The notes beneath the pieces are model-generated. The model did not search any database, was not told the origin of the DNA, and was given only the letters and a program-made list of their open reading frames with translations. The translations under genes were made by a program, and so were the position numbers. From Actinoplanes sp. SE50/110 (GTDB lineage Bacteria; Actinomycetota; Actinomycetes; Mycobacteriales; Micromonosporaceae): DNA of 64,000 nt. Position 1 is the first letter of the stretch. The number at the start of each line of letters is the position of its first letter. The stretch covers positions 6,668,494-6,732,493 of the forward strand of contig NZ_LT827010.1 of assembly GCF_900119315.1 (NCBI RefSeq), in the 5' to 3' direction. Positions 17,489 through 26,091 of this stretch are shown here, one piece after another.

Positions 17489-18367
17489 TCAACTCGTGCG
17501 GCGGAAGTCGGTAACGTCCGGGACCTTCTGAAAGCCGGCCGAGACGTACGTCGCCACGCCGCCGACGTTGCTGCTCGGGGTGCACACCATCGCGCTGGAC
17601 GACCCCATCTCCTGCAACGCGGCGGCCGCGGCCACCGTGATGGCGCGGCCGTACCCGTGGCCACGGTGATCCCGATGAACGCCCATTGGTTCGAGCAGAC
17701 CCGGTCGCCCGCCCCCGGCCGACCAGACCGTCGCCGCGGCGACCGCATCGCCGTCGCCGTCGTAACCGACCAGGCACCGGGCCCGACGGTAGGGCGGGGC
17801 AGCGGCCATCGCGCGCCAGCGCTCCACAGTGAACGTCGAGTTGGCGAACGCCGCCCGGTGCACCGCGACCCGATCATCGACGAACCGATCCCGAACGTTG
17901 TGCGCCTCGATGACCTCGACCCTGAGCCCGCAGTCCTCCACCGGCTCGATCAGTTCGCGAGACAACGGGGTCCACGGTTCGTCGGGCACCCAACCGCTGC
18001 GACGGAGGAGGTGTCGAAGAGCAGCGCCGAAACGGGCCTCGACGGCCCCGGCGCCGTCGGGCAGTACCCCGTGCCCCGGATCCGACAGATCGGCCAGCAG
18101 CCGGGCGGCGAACGCGGCGTCCTCGTCGACGCCCGGTGCGATGCCCATGCGGATCACCCCGTCGTCCACCAGGCCAACGGCCAGGATCTGCCCGTTACGG
18201 GTCCACACCCGGACGGCCTCGGCCAACTCCCGCCCGCCGAACCTCCAGTGCCACCCGAGGTCGCCTGGATGAAGCTGCACGGGCCCGCCGGTGTGCTGCC
18301 AGACCGCTACCGCCTCAACGATCTCGCCTAACGAATCCGGCGTCGCAAGCTGCATCGTGATCGACAT
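17489..18367 (-). CDS. GNAT-family N-acetyltransferase (two-domain)
   Basis: The product has 292 residues. The C-terminal half holds the acetyl-CoA-binding motif A (LLEPMGVHRDHRGHGYGRAI, that is Q/RxxGxG/A as HRGHGYG), followed by SSNVGGVATYVSAGF, the usual NxxA...Y..GF end. The N-terminal half looks like a second, degenerate GNAT domain, as in tandem GNAT proteins such as mycothiol synthase relatives. The start is ATG 18367 (ATG 18355 is possible). The substrate is unknown. The gene is divergent from the gene at 18602 with 234 bp between them. Confidence 0.85.
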   Translation of the reverse strand: MSITMQLATPDSLGEIVEAVAVWQHTGGPVQLHPGDLGWHWRFGGRELAEAVRVWTRNGQILAVGLVDDGVIRMGIAPGVDEDAAFAARLLADLSDPGHGVLPDGAGAVEARFGAALRHLLRRSGWVPDEPWTPLSRELIEPVEDCGLRVEVIEAHNVRDRFVDDRVAVHRAAFANSTFTVERWRAMAAAPPYRRARCLVGYDGDGDAVAAATVWSAGGGRPGLLEPMGVHRDHRGHGYGRAITVAAAAALQEMGSSSAMVCTPSSNVGGVATYVSAGFQKVPDVTDFRRTS

Positions 18368-18601
18368 GCGTCGACCCAACCACACCGCAGAGACCACGCA
18401 ATCGGTTTTCGCCGCCAGAGTGCCGGCCCATGACTCGCGCGCATGAAGATTCCACGACCGCCTTGTCAAAGGGGGATAACGGCTGGCCCCACAGCCGCCG
18501 CGATCGGCACGACGACCGGATCTGCCGCCGTCCGTGTGCGCCGGGCACCGGGTGTACGTCACCGGTTGTAGTCGGCGCCGGGTTGCTGCGAGCATGACGG
18601 G

Positions 18602-19321
18602 GTGATGATCCCGGGATATCTGGACGGGTACGAACCGCCGATCGTCGACTCGCCCCTGGTCGACGGCTCCGCGCTGATGGCGCACGACCTGTTCTGGCCG
18701 GCGTTCCTGTCCACCGTGGGCGGATCTGCAACGGCGCCGTACGCTTTCGGCGCTGATCCTGCCGACCTCGACGAGATGGTCGACGCTTTCCTGGACGAGC
18801 ACGAGTGGCCGGTGTTCTCGCTGCTGCTCGCCGGCACCGGTCAGCTGCACGTCGTGATGCGGAACCTTCCCGACGACGGCGGTGTCGACTACGTTCTCGA
18901 CCCCGGCACCGGGAGCAGGTCGATTCCGCTCGCTGCGCTGGACGGACACTTCCGAGGGCCGGCACTCGCCTGGCCGGAGCTGATCGACACCGCGCGACCC
19001 CCCGGCGCCCCTCACACGTCCGCTGAACGACTGCTGCTTCTCCTGCCGGCCTGCGCAGATCGCGACCGCCCCAGCGACGTGACCGAGATGGTGGCGGCCG
19101 CCCTCACCGCTGTCGGCGCCGTGTCCGGTACCCACGCCGTCGCCGAAGAGTTGCTCGACAGCCCTCGCTTCTGGACGCGCGACTGCGGATGGACCATCGT
19201 TGACCAAGCCTTGGTGTGCCTCGGATCGCACGCCTACCGCAGCGCCGACGCCGAGCTGACATCAAGCGACCTCCGCCTGGTCACCGAGGCATTCCGGAGC
19301 ACGTCAGCCGACCCGGCGTAG
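18602..19321 (+). CDS. Hypothetical protein
   Basis: The product has 239 residues, is acidic and lacks membrane segments. The start is GTG 18602, with ATG 18605 directly after it; GGGG precedes. Sequence features include PGYLDGYEPPIVDSPLVDGS at the N terminus and repeated Asp/Leu-rich helices. I do not recognise a family. Its composition is normal for the genome. Confidence 0.6.
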   Translation: MMIPGYLDGYEPPIVDSPLVDGSALMAHDLFWPAFLSTVGGSATAPYAFGADPADLDEMVDAFLDEHEWPVFSLLLAGTGQLHVVMRNLPDDGGVDYVLDPGTGSRSIPLAALDGHFRGPALAWPELIDTARPPGAPHTSAERLLLLLPACADRDRPSDVTEMVAAALTAVGAVSGTHAVAEELLDSPRFWTRDCGWTIVDQALVCLGSHAYRSADAELTSSDLRLVTEAFRSTSADPA

Positions 19322-19452
19322 CCGGCGAGGAGACAAGGAGCGCGCCGGCTGCGCAGGCTGAGCCGGACCGGCGTACCTTCTGCCGGCGGCCGTGGTGAGC
19401 GCGGTGCGCCGGGACGGTGAGCCGGCTCGGCCGCCCCACGCGGGTCGGGCGG

Positions 19453-19557
19453 TCAGCGGCGCCTTCTCCGCCGGATCCGTCGCCAGGCCCGGCCCAGCAG
19501 GGTGAGCAGCAGGTCGCCGAGCACATAGCGGGGCGCCCGCAGACCGATGCGCCGCAT
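19453..19557 (-). CDS. Possible 34-residue Arg-rich peptide coupled to allophanate hydrolase
   Basis: The ATG at 19557-19555 overlaps the stop of the upstream hydrolase gene in the arrangement TGATG, with GGCGGGA a few bases before. The peptide has a short hydrophobic middle (YVLGDLLLTLLGRAW) and ends in a run of arginines. The overlap suggests translational coupling, but a GC-rich tail can produce such a reading by chance. Confidence 0.3.
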   Translation of the reverse strand: MRRIGLRAPRYVLGDLLLTLLGRAWRRIRRRRRR

Positions 19558-21203
19558 CACGATCCCGCCCGGGACGACAGGTAGGCGCGCCATCCGCCGT
19601 GCCCGGTGATGTCCGGGGCACCTTCGGCGGCGACACCCTCGCACAGGAAGCCGGTGACCGTCGTGCCGTCCGCCAGCCGCACCGGACCGAGCGCCATCGG
19701 GCTCGGCAGCCCGGCCAGCAATCGGCCGAGCGCGTCCGGCGGCAGCGCCCACACCTCCCCCTCGATCGCCGCGCCGCCCGCGGCCACCCGGACCAGCCCG
19801 GGCTTGGGCGGGTCGGTGGGCAGGGCGTGCAGCCGGTAGTGCGCCGCGGTGCGGACGGCCCGCAGGAAGCGGCCGCCCGGCTCGGTGAGCTGGTGGTTCA
19901 GTGGCTGACCGGTCAGGTGGGCGCCGACCACGAGCAACGGCAGCCCGGTTCCGGTCGTACCGCCGCAGGGTGTTTCGCCGAGGACGAGGGCCGCGACGTC
20001 GGCGGCGACCGTGTCGGCGAATCCCCGGGCGATGATCTGGACGCCGAAGGCGGCCGGAACGGCGACCGCGCTGAGGCCGAACAGGTTGCAGAAGTTGGTG
20101 TAGGTGCCGAGCGTGGCGTTGACGCCGATCGGGTCGGCGGCGACCTCGGCGCTCGTCGGGTGCGTCGGCGCGGTCGGCAGCAGCAGCGCGTCGGCGTCGC
20201 CCCACTCGGCCATCGCCTCGGCACGCAGCCGGTCGAGGCGTTCGGTGTCGGCGACCAGCACGTGGGCGGGGATGTCGCGGGCGGCGCCGATGATGGCGCG
20301 CACCGTCGGGTCGACCTCGGCGGGATGCTCGTCGATGAACGCGCCGACGGCGGCGTAGCGTTCCGCGACGAAGCCGCCCTGGTAGAGCAGCTTCGCCGCG
20401 GCCAGGAACGGGGCGAGCCGGATCGGCCGCAGCCGGGCACCGGCGGCTTCGAGATCCTTGGTGACCTGCTCGAACGCATCGAGCCGGTCCGGTGACAGCG
20501 CGGTCAGCTCGCAGCGGTCGGGCACCGCGACGATCGGATGCGGCGGCGCTGCGCCCGAGGGCGGCATCGGGTCGCTGATGATGCCGAGCGCCTGACGCCC
20601 CTCCCCGAGGGTGCGGGCGAAAACGGTCACGCAGTCGAAGCTGCGGCAGGCGGGCACCACCCCGTCGGTCGGCACCAGGCCCGGTGTGGGTTTCATCCCG
20701 ACGATGCCCTGGAACGCGGCCGGCACCCGCCCCGACCCCGCGGTGTCGGTGCCGAGCGCCAGGTCGGCGATGCCGAGCGCGACGACCACCGCGGATCCCG
20801 AGCTGGAGCCGCCGGAGACGCGGGTCGGGTCACGCACGTCGCGGACCGCCCCGTACGGGCTGCGGGTCCCGACCAGCCCGGTGGCGAACTGGTCCAGATT
20901 GGTCTTGCCGAGGATCAGTGCCCCGGCGTCCACCAGCCGTTGCACGGCCGTGGCGCTGACCGCCGGCCGGTAGGCGTACGCCGGGCAGCCGGCCGTGGTC
21001 GGCAGCCCCGCCACGTCGATGTTGTCCTTGACCGCGACGAGCTTCCCGGCCAGCGGCAGTTCCTCTCCGGCGGCGAGTCGCGCCTCCACCACGACCGCGT
21101 CGGCGAGCAGGTCCGTCACCGGCCGCAGCGTGATCCACGCTTCCGGCCGCTCGTTGCGGGCAAGGCGGTCGTACGCGGCGCGTACCCGGGTCGTCGGTCT
21201 CAT
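19557..21203 (-). CDS. atzF: Allophanate hydrolase
   Basis: The product has 548 residues: an amidase-signature domain followed by the C-terminal allophanate-hydrolase domain of about 120 residues. The Ser-cisSer-Lys triad is seen as K59 (AVKDNID), S133 (GGSSSGS) and S157 (TAGSGR). The enzyme splits allophanate into ammonia and CO2. Its ATG overlaps the stop of the carboxylase gene by 4 bp (ATGA), so the two are translated together. The start at 21203 is set by this overlap; longer readings run into the carboxylase. This is the last step of the pathway encoded by this operon. Confidence 0.93.
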   Translation of the reverse strand: MRPTTRVRAAYDRLARNERPEAWITLRPVTDLLADAVVVEARLAAGEELPLAGKLVAVKDNIDVAGLPTTAGCPAYAYRPAVSATAVQRLVDAGALILGKTNLDQFATGLVGTRSPYGAVRDVRDPTRVSGGSSSGSAVVVALGIADLALGTDTAGSGRVPAAFQGIVGMKPTPGLVPTDGVVPACRSFDCVTVFARTLGEGRQALGIISDPMPPSGAAPPHPIVAVPDRCELTALSPDRLDAFEQVTKDLEAAGARLRPIRLAPFLAAAKLLYQGGFVAERYAAVGAFIDEHPAEVDPTVRAIIGAARDIPAHVLVADTERLDRLRAEAMAEWGDADALLLPTAPTHPTSAEVAADPIGVNATLGTYTNFCNLFGLSAVAVPAAFGVQIIARGFADTVAADVAALVLGETPCGGTTGTGLPLLVVGAHLTGQPLNHQLTEPGGRFLRAVRTAAHYRLHALPTDPPKPGLVRVAAGGAAIEGEVWALPPDALGRLLAGLPSPMALGPVRLADGTTVTGFLCEGVAAEGAPDITGHGGWRAYLSSRAGS

Positions 21204-24200
21204 GCCAGCACCACCAGCGGACTGCCCGGCGCGACCTGCGCACCCGGGGTGACGAGGATGTCGGTGACCGTCGCGGCGCGCGGCGCGGTGACGACGGTTT
21301 CCAGCTTCATGGCCTCCAGCGCGAGCAGCGGCTGCCCCGCGGCCACCCGGTCGCCGGGCCGCACGTCGACCCGCCACACGCTGGACACGAACGGCGCCTC
21401 GACGAGCGCGCCGCCGTCCGGCACGGTCACCTGCCCGGCGGCGGGCGCCGCTTCGGGTTCGGGCCGCGGGTCGAATTCACCGGCCGCCGCCCACGCGTCG
21501 CGTTCGGCGCCGAACGCGGCCGCCTGGGTGGCCCGGAACGCCGCGATCGAGTCCGCGTTCGCGGCGAGGAAGTCCTCGTGGTCGGCGAGCCGGAAGGTGC
21601 CGTCGTCGATGCGCAGCCGGTGCCGCCCGGCGGCCATGTCGGCCCGCAGGTCGAGCAGTTCCTCCGCGCCGACCGGGTACCACCGGATCCGGTCGAAGTG
21701 GCGCAGCAGCCACGGGTCGCCGGCCTCGCGCTGCCAGCGGGACCAGACCTGCACGGTGCGCCCGACGAACTGGTAGCCGCCCGGACCCTCCATGCCGTAG
21801 ATGCACAGGTACGCCCCGCCGATCCCGACCGCGTTCTCCGGCGTCCAGGTGCGCGCCGGGTTGTACTTGGTGGTGACCAGGCGGTGCCGCGGGTCGAGCG
21901 GGGTGGCGACCGGCGCGCCGAGGTACACGTCGCCGAGGCCGAGCACGAGGTAGCTGGCGTCGTACACCGTCCGGTAGACATCCTCGACCGCGTCGAGGCC
22001 GTTGACCCGGCGGATGAACTCGATGTTCCACGGGCACCAGGGCGCGTCGTCGCGGACCCCGTTCATGTAGCGGGCGATCGCCTCCCGGGTCGCCGGGTCG
22101 TCCCAGGACAGCGGCAGGTGCACGGTGCGGCTGGGCACCTCGAGATCGCGGACCGCGGGCAGCTCGATCGACCGGACCACGTCGAGCAGCTTGCGGACCG
22201 GCAGCACCGCCGGGTCGATGTGGATCTGCAGCGAGCGGATGCCCGGGGTGAGGTCGACGACGCCCGGCAGGCCTTCGGCGCGCAGCCGGTCCATCAGCGC
22301 GTGCCCGCGCATCCGCAGGCCGAGGTCGAGGGTCATCGGGCCGTATTCGACGAGCAGGTTGTCGTCGCCGGAACGCCGGTAGGTGGCGTCGTCGGTCCTC
22401 GCCAGGACGCCGTCGTCCCGAGTCCTGATCAAGGGCGTGAAATCAAGGTCGTCGACGGGTACGAAACGAACCGTGTCCCTCGGGCTGAGCTGCCCCAGCT
22501 TCCACCGCTCCGAGGTGATCACCGTGGCCGGGCACACGAAGCCGCCCAGGCTCGGACCGTCCGGGCCGAGCAGGATCGGCACGTCGCCGGTGAAGTCGAC
22601 GGCGCCGACCGAGTACGGGGTGTCGTGGATGTTGGAGGGGTGCAGTCCGGCCTCGCCGCCGTCGGTGCGGGCCCAGCGGGGCTTCGGTCCGACCAGCCGC
22701 ACGCCGGTGCGGGCGGAGTTGAAGTGTACCTGCCACTCGGCGGCGTAGAAGGCGTCGATGTCCTCACGGGTGAAGAACTCCGGGGCGGCATGCGGCCCCT
22801 CGGTCACCCTGATCCGCCAGTCATGACCGATGTGCGGGGGCGCGGCGACGGGCCGGCCGGCCCCGATCGCGCCGACAGCCGAGCGCAACACGTCGCCGAC
22901 CCGCAACGCCCGCCCGCCATGCCCGCCGAACTGCCCGAGCGTGAACGTCGCCGCGCTCCCCAGGTACCGCGGCACGTCCAGGCCCCCGGCGAACAGCACG
23001 TACGCCCGCAACCCTCCCTCGGTCGCCGTCCCCACGTCGAGCACCGCACCGGCCGGCACCACCACCGGCTCCCACTGCGGCACCGGCCGCCCGTCCACGC
23101 TCACCGGCACCGGTGCCCCGGTCACGCAGACCGTGGTCTCGGCGGTGAACCGCAGCGCCGGCCCGTCCACCGTGCACTCCAGGCCGGGCGCCCCCTCCGG
23201 ATTGCCGAGCGCCCTGTTGCCCAGCCGGAACGACAGGTCGTCCATCGGCCCGGACGGCGGCACCCCGACCTCCCACAGCCCGATGCGCCCGGGCCAGTCC
23301 TGCACCGTCGTCAGCGTCCCGGGCCGCTGCACCACGACCCGCGGCTCGGTGTCGTGCACTCCGGCCAGGGTCGCCGTCGAGTGTCGCGCCGCCAGCACGT
23401 CCTCGTGCGCGGCGGCCGCGCGCAACAGCCCCAGGTTCGTCTCGATCCCGTCGATCCGGGTTCCGGCCAGGGCGGTACGCAGGTTGGCGAACGCCTCGCC
23501 CCTGGTCGCTCCGGTGACGATCACCTTGGCCAGCATCGGGTCGTAGGCGGTGCCCACCTCGGTCCCGGCGGCCACCCAGCCGTCCACCCGCACGTCGCCG
23601 GGGAAGACGGCGTCGGTGATCAGTCCCGCGCCGGGCCGGTGGTCCTGGGTGGGGTCCTCGGCGTAGACGCGGGCCTCCACCGCCACCCCGGCCGCCCGCC
23701 GCGGCTCGTCGAGCATGCCCGCGTCGCCCCGGGCCAGGCGCAGCATCCAGGCGACCAGGTCGATCCCGAAGATCTCCTCGGTGACCGGGTGCTCCACCTG
23801 CAGCCGGGTGTTCACCTCCAGGAACGAGGCTTCCTCCCGGGCCGCGTCGTAGACGAACTCGACGGTGCCGGCCGACCGGTAGCCCACCGACGCGCACAGC
23901 GCGGCCGCCGACTCGTGCAGCCGGTCGCGGACCGCCGCCGGCAGGCCGGGCGCGGGCGCCTCCTCGACCACCTTCTGATGACGCCGCTGCAGGCTGCAGT
24001 CCCGGTCGCCGAGCGCCACCACGCGGCCGGCGCCGTCGCCGAAGACCTGCACCTCGACGTGCCGGGCCCGCGGCACGAAGCGTTCCAGGAACACGCCGCC
24101 GCTGCCGAAGTTGGCGACCGCCAGGCGTTCCACCCGGTCGTAGGCCCGGGCGAGCTGGTCCGGGCCGAAGCACGCCTGCATGCCGATGCCGCCACCGCCG

Positions 24201-24679
24201 CCGGTCGCCTTCAGCATGACCGGGTAGCCGATCGCCGCGGCGGCGGTGAGCGCCTCGTCCAGACCGGACAGCAGCCCGGTGCCCTGGATCATCGGCACGC
24301 CGGCCGCGCTCGCCAGCTGACGGGCGGTGTGCTTGGCGCCGAACGCGGTCAGCTGGGCGGGTGTCGGCCCGACGAACGCGAGCCCGGCCGCCTCCACCGC
24401 GGTGGCGAACGCGGCGTCCTCGGACAGGAACCCGTATCCGGGGTGCACGGCGCCCGCCCCGGTCGACAGCGCCGCCGCCAGGACCCGGTCGACCACCAGG
24501 TAGCTCTCCCGGGCCGGCGCCGGTCCGAGCAGCACGGCCTGATCGGCCATCCGCACATGCGGCGCGGCCCGGTCCGGCTCGGAGAACACGGCGACCGTCT
24601 TGAGGCCGAGCCGGGCGGCGGTCCGGATGATCCGGCAGGCGATCTCACCCCGGTTGGCCACGAGCAGGGTGTCGAACAC
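21200..24679 (-). CDS. Biotin-dependent urea/guanidine carboxylase
   Basis: The product has 1159 residues. Residues 1-450 are the biotin carboxylase domain (LLVANRGEIACRI at the start, GGGGGIGM ATP-grasp loop, FLEVNTRLQVEHPVTE). Next come the two carboxyltransferase halves of the KipI/KipA (AHS) type, and last a biotin carrier domain with EAMKLE (biotinyl Lys1125). Proteins of this build are annotated urea carboxylase. Where UAAP1/UAAP2 genes accompany them, as here, biochemical work on related operons showed guanidine to be the real substrate, with the UAAP pair acting as carboxyguanidine deiminase. Which applies here cannot be decided by eye. The start is GTG 24679 with GGAGGG; the gap to the UAAP2 gene is 3 nt. 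Confidence 0.9.
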   Translation of the reverse strand: MFDTLLVANRGEIACRIIRTAARLGLKTVAVFSEPDRAAPHVRMADQAVLLGPAPARESYLVVDRVLAAALSTGAGAVHPGYGFLSEDAAFATAVEAAGLAFVGPTPAQLTAFGAKHTARQLASAAGVPMIQGTGLLSGLDEALTAAAAIGYPVMLKATGGGGGIGMQACFGPDQLARAYDRVERLAVANFGSGGVFLERFVPRARHVEVQVFGDGAGRVVALGDRDCSLQRRHQKVVEEAPAPGLPAAVRDRLHESAAALCASVGYRSAGTVEFVYDAAREEASFLEVNTRLQVEHPVTEEIFGIDLVAWMLRLARGDAGMLDEPRRAAGVAVEARVYAEDPTQDHRPGAGLITDAVFPGDVRVDGWVAAGTEVGTAYDPMLAKVIVTGATRGEAFANLRTALAGTRIDGIETNLGLLRAAAAHEDVLAARHSTATLAGVHDTEPRVVVQRPGTLTTVQDWPGRIGLWEVGVPPSGPMDDLSFRLGNRALGNPEGAPGLECTVDGPALRFTAETTVCVTGAPVPVSVDGRPVPQWEPVVVPAGAVLDVGTATEGGLRAYVLFAGGLDVPRYLGSAATFTLGQFGGHGGRALRVGDVLRSAVGAIGAGRPVAAPPHIGHDWRIRVTEGPHAAPEFFTREDIDAFYAAEWQVHFNSARTGVRLVGPKPRWARTDGGEAGLHPSNIHDTPYSVGAVDFTGDVPILLGPDGPSLGGFVCPATVITSERWKLGQLSPRDTVRFVPVDDLDFTPLIRTRDDGVLARTDDATYRRSGDDNLLVEYGPMTLDLGLRMRGHALMDRLRAEGLPGVVDLTPGIRSLQIHIDPAVLPVRKLLDVVRSIELPAVRDLEVPSRTVHLPLSWDDPATREAIARYMNGVRDDAPWCPWNIEFIRRVNGLDAVEDVYRTVYDASYLVLGLGDVYLGAPVATPLDPRHRLVTTKYNPARTWTPENAVGIGGAYLCIYGMEGPGGYQFVGRTVQVWSRWQREAGDPWLLRHFDRIRWYPVGAEELLDLRADMAAGRHRLRIDDGTFRLADHEDFLAANADSIAAFRATQAAAFGAERDAWAAAGEFDPRPEPEAAPAAGQVTVPDGGALVEAPFVSSVWRVDVRPGDRVAAGQPLLALEAMKLETVVTAPRAATVTDILVTPGAQVAPGSPLVVLA

Positions 24680-24682
24680 CGG

Positions 24683-25288
24683 TCAGCCCTCCGAGATGAT
24701 CATGCGGACCGGCGTCGGGTCGAAGCCGTTGCACGGGTTGTTGATCTGCGGACAGTTGGAGACCAGCACCAGCACGTCCAGCTCGGCGCGCAGCGTGACG
24801 GTCAGCCCGGGGGCGGAGAGGCCGTCGACGATGCCGAGGCTGCCGTCCGGGTCGACCGGTACGTTCATGTACCAGTTGATGTTGCTGACCAGATCGCGTT
24901 TGCCGAGCCCCCACCGGCTGCCCTCGATCAGGAAGTTCTCCACGCAGGCGTGCTGATGCTGGGTGTGGTGGCCGTAGCGCAGCGTGTTGCTCTCCCGGCT
25001 GCACGCCCCGCCGACCGTGTCGTGCCGCCCCACCTCGTCGGCGATCACCGTCATCAGCGGGTTCCCCTCGCTGGAGCGCAGCACACTGCCGGTGGTCAGG
25101 AAGATCCCGCCCTGCGCCGCGACGGTGTCCGGCGCCGAGTACCGCTCGGCGGTGTCGGCGGCGTTGTAGATCAGGCAGTCGACGGCCTGGTTGCCGTGCA
25201 GGTCCACGATGGTCAAGGTCTGGTCGTGGCGCACGATCGCCGACCACGGCGCGCGCGCCGGGACGATCTGGTCGAGAACGGTCGTCAT
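24683..25288 (-). CDS. Urea-amidolyase-associated protein UAAP2 / carboxyguanidine deiminase subunit
   Basis: The product has 201 residues of the DUF1989 type. Diagnostic stretches are DLHGNQAVDCLIYNA, ERYSAPDTVAAQGGIFLTTG, GRHDTVGGACSRESNT, NINWYMNVPV and SNCPQINNPCNGFDPTP. These match UAAP2. Two conserved cysteines (GGAC and NPCN) and His residues suggest a metal or nucleophile centre. In characterised guanidine operons this protein and its partner form the heteromeric deiminase that turns carboxyguanidine into allophanate. The start ATG 25288 overlaps the preceding stop (ATGA). Confidence 0.88.
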   Translation of the reverse strand: MTTVLDQIVPARAPWSAIVRHDQTLTIVDLHGNQAVDCLIYNAADTAERYSAPDTVAAQGGIFLTTGSVLRSSEGNPLMTVIADEVGRHDTVGGACSRESNTLRYGHHTQHQHACVENFLIEGSRWGLGKRDLVSNINWYMNVPVDPDGSLGIVDGLSAPGLTVTLRAELDVLVLVSNCPQINNPCNGFDPTPVRMIISEG

Positions 25289-26091
25289 GCGATCCCCCGC
25301 GCGGTGAGGTAGTCGGCGGTGTTCAGGAAGGCCCGCTCGCCCTCCGGGCTGCGAGACCACAGGCGGTCGGTGGGCGCGGTCGCGGCCCCGGTCGCGGCTC
25401 TGACCTCGACGGCATTGCAGGTGTACGTCGTCCGCTCATCGAGTGGGTGCGGCACGTTCACCAGGAGCACGGTGAGCGGCATCTCGGCACGCAGCTCCAC
25501 GGTGGCACCCGGCCCGGCCGCCGCGGGCGGGGCGAACCGGCCGTCGTCGCCGACCCGGACCCCCTGGAAGAACGAGATGCTCGGCGGCAGGTCCCGGCGG
25601 GTCAGCCCGTGCTTCGCGGCGGCGAGGGTGAACAGCTCACGCCCGGCGGGGGTGCCCGAGTGGGCGCTGCCGTCGCCGTACCGCCGGATGTTGCTCGTGA
25701 TCGTCGTCGTCCCGCAGAAGGTGTCCGAGAGATCCGCGGCGCCCGCCGTGACCGAGGCGAGCACCCGGCCCTGGTCGGACAGGAGCAGGTGCCCCTCGCC
25801 GACGTACGCCTGCCAGAGGACCTTGACGGTGTCGGCGACGTTGAGGCGTTCCCACGGTTCGTCGGCGTTGAACAGCAGCACCGAGACGCAGGCGTCGCCG
25901 TGCGGGGCGGTCAGCCGCAGCGTGGTGCCGCGGGCCAGCCGCTTGCTCGCGTAACCGCCGCCCGGGACGGTCTCGGCCCAGACCAGGCCCGCCCCGGCCC
26001 GGCTGGCCGGCACGATCGGCATGTGTTCGGTGACGGTCCCGGCCTGCGCCCGCGCGTGCTGCCGGGCGCCGGCCGTGGTGGCGGTACTCAT
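25285..26091 (-). CDS. Urea-amidolyase-associated protein UAAP1 / carboxyguanidine deiminase subunit
   Basis: The product has 268 residues, DUF1989. Matching segments are ETVPGGGYASKRLARGTTLR, LFNADEPWERLNVADTVKVL, SDQGRVLASVT, DTFCGTTT and NVPHPLDERTTYTCNAVEV. It pairs with UAAP2, and together they probably deiminate the carboxylated substrate to allophanate. There is a 4-bp start/stop overlap with both neighbours, so the translation is tightly coupled. The N-terminal 40 residues are variable and Ala-rich. Confidence 0.87.
   Translation of the reverse strand: MSTATTAGARQHARAQAGTVTEHMPIVPASRAGAGLVWAETVPGGGYASKRLARGTTLRLTAPHGDACVSVLLFNADEPWERLNVADTVKVLWQAYVGEGHLLLSDQGRVLASVTAGAADLSDTFCGTTTITSNIRRYGDGSAHSGTPAGRELFTLAAAKHGLTRRDLPPSISFFQGVRVGDDGRFAPPAAAGPGATVELRAEMPLTVLLVNVPHPLDERTTYTCNAVEVRAATGAATAPTDRLWSRSPEGERAFLNTADYLTARGIA

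Noticed and set aside
21578..25312. 1244-codon open frame on the plus strand opposite the carboxylase operon
   Set aside because: Antisense shadow; the minus strand carries the biotin carboxylase, carboxyltransferase and UAAP motifs.
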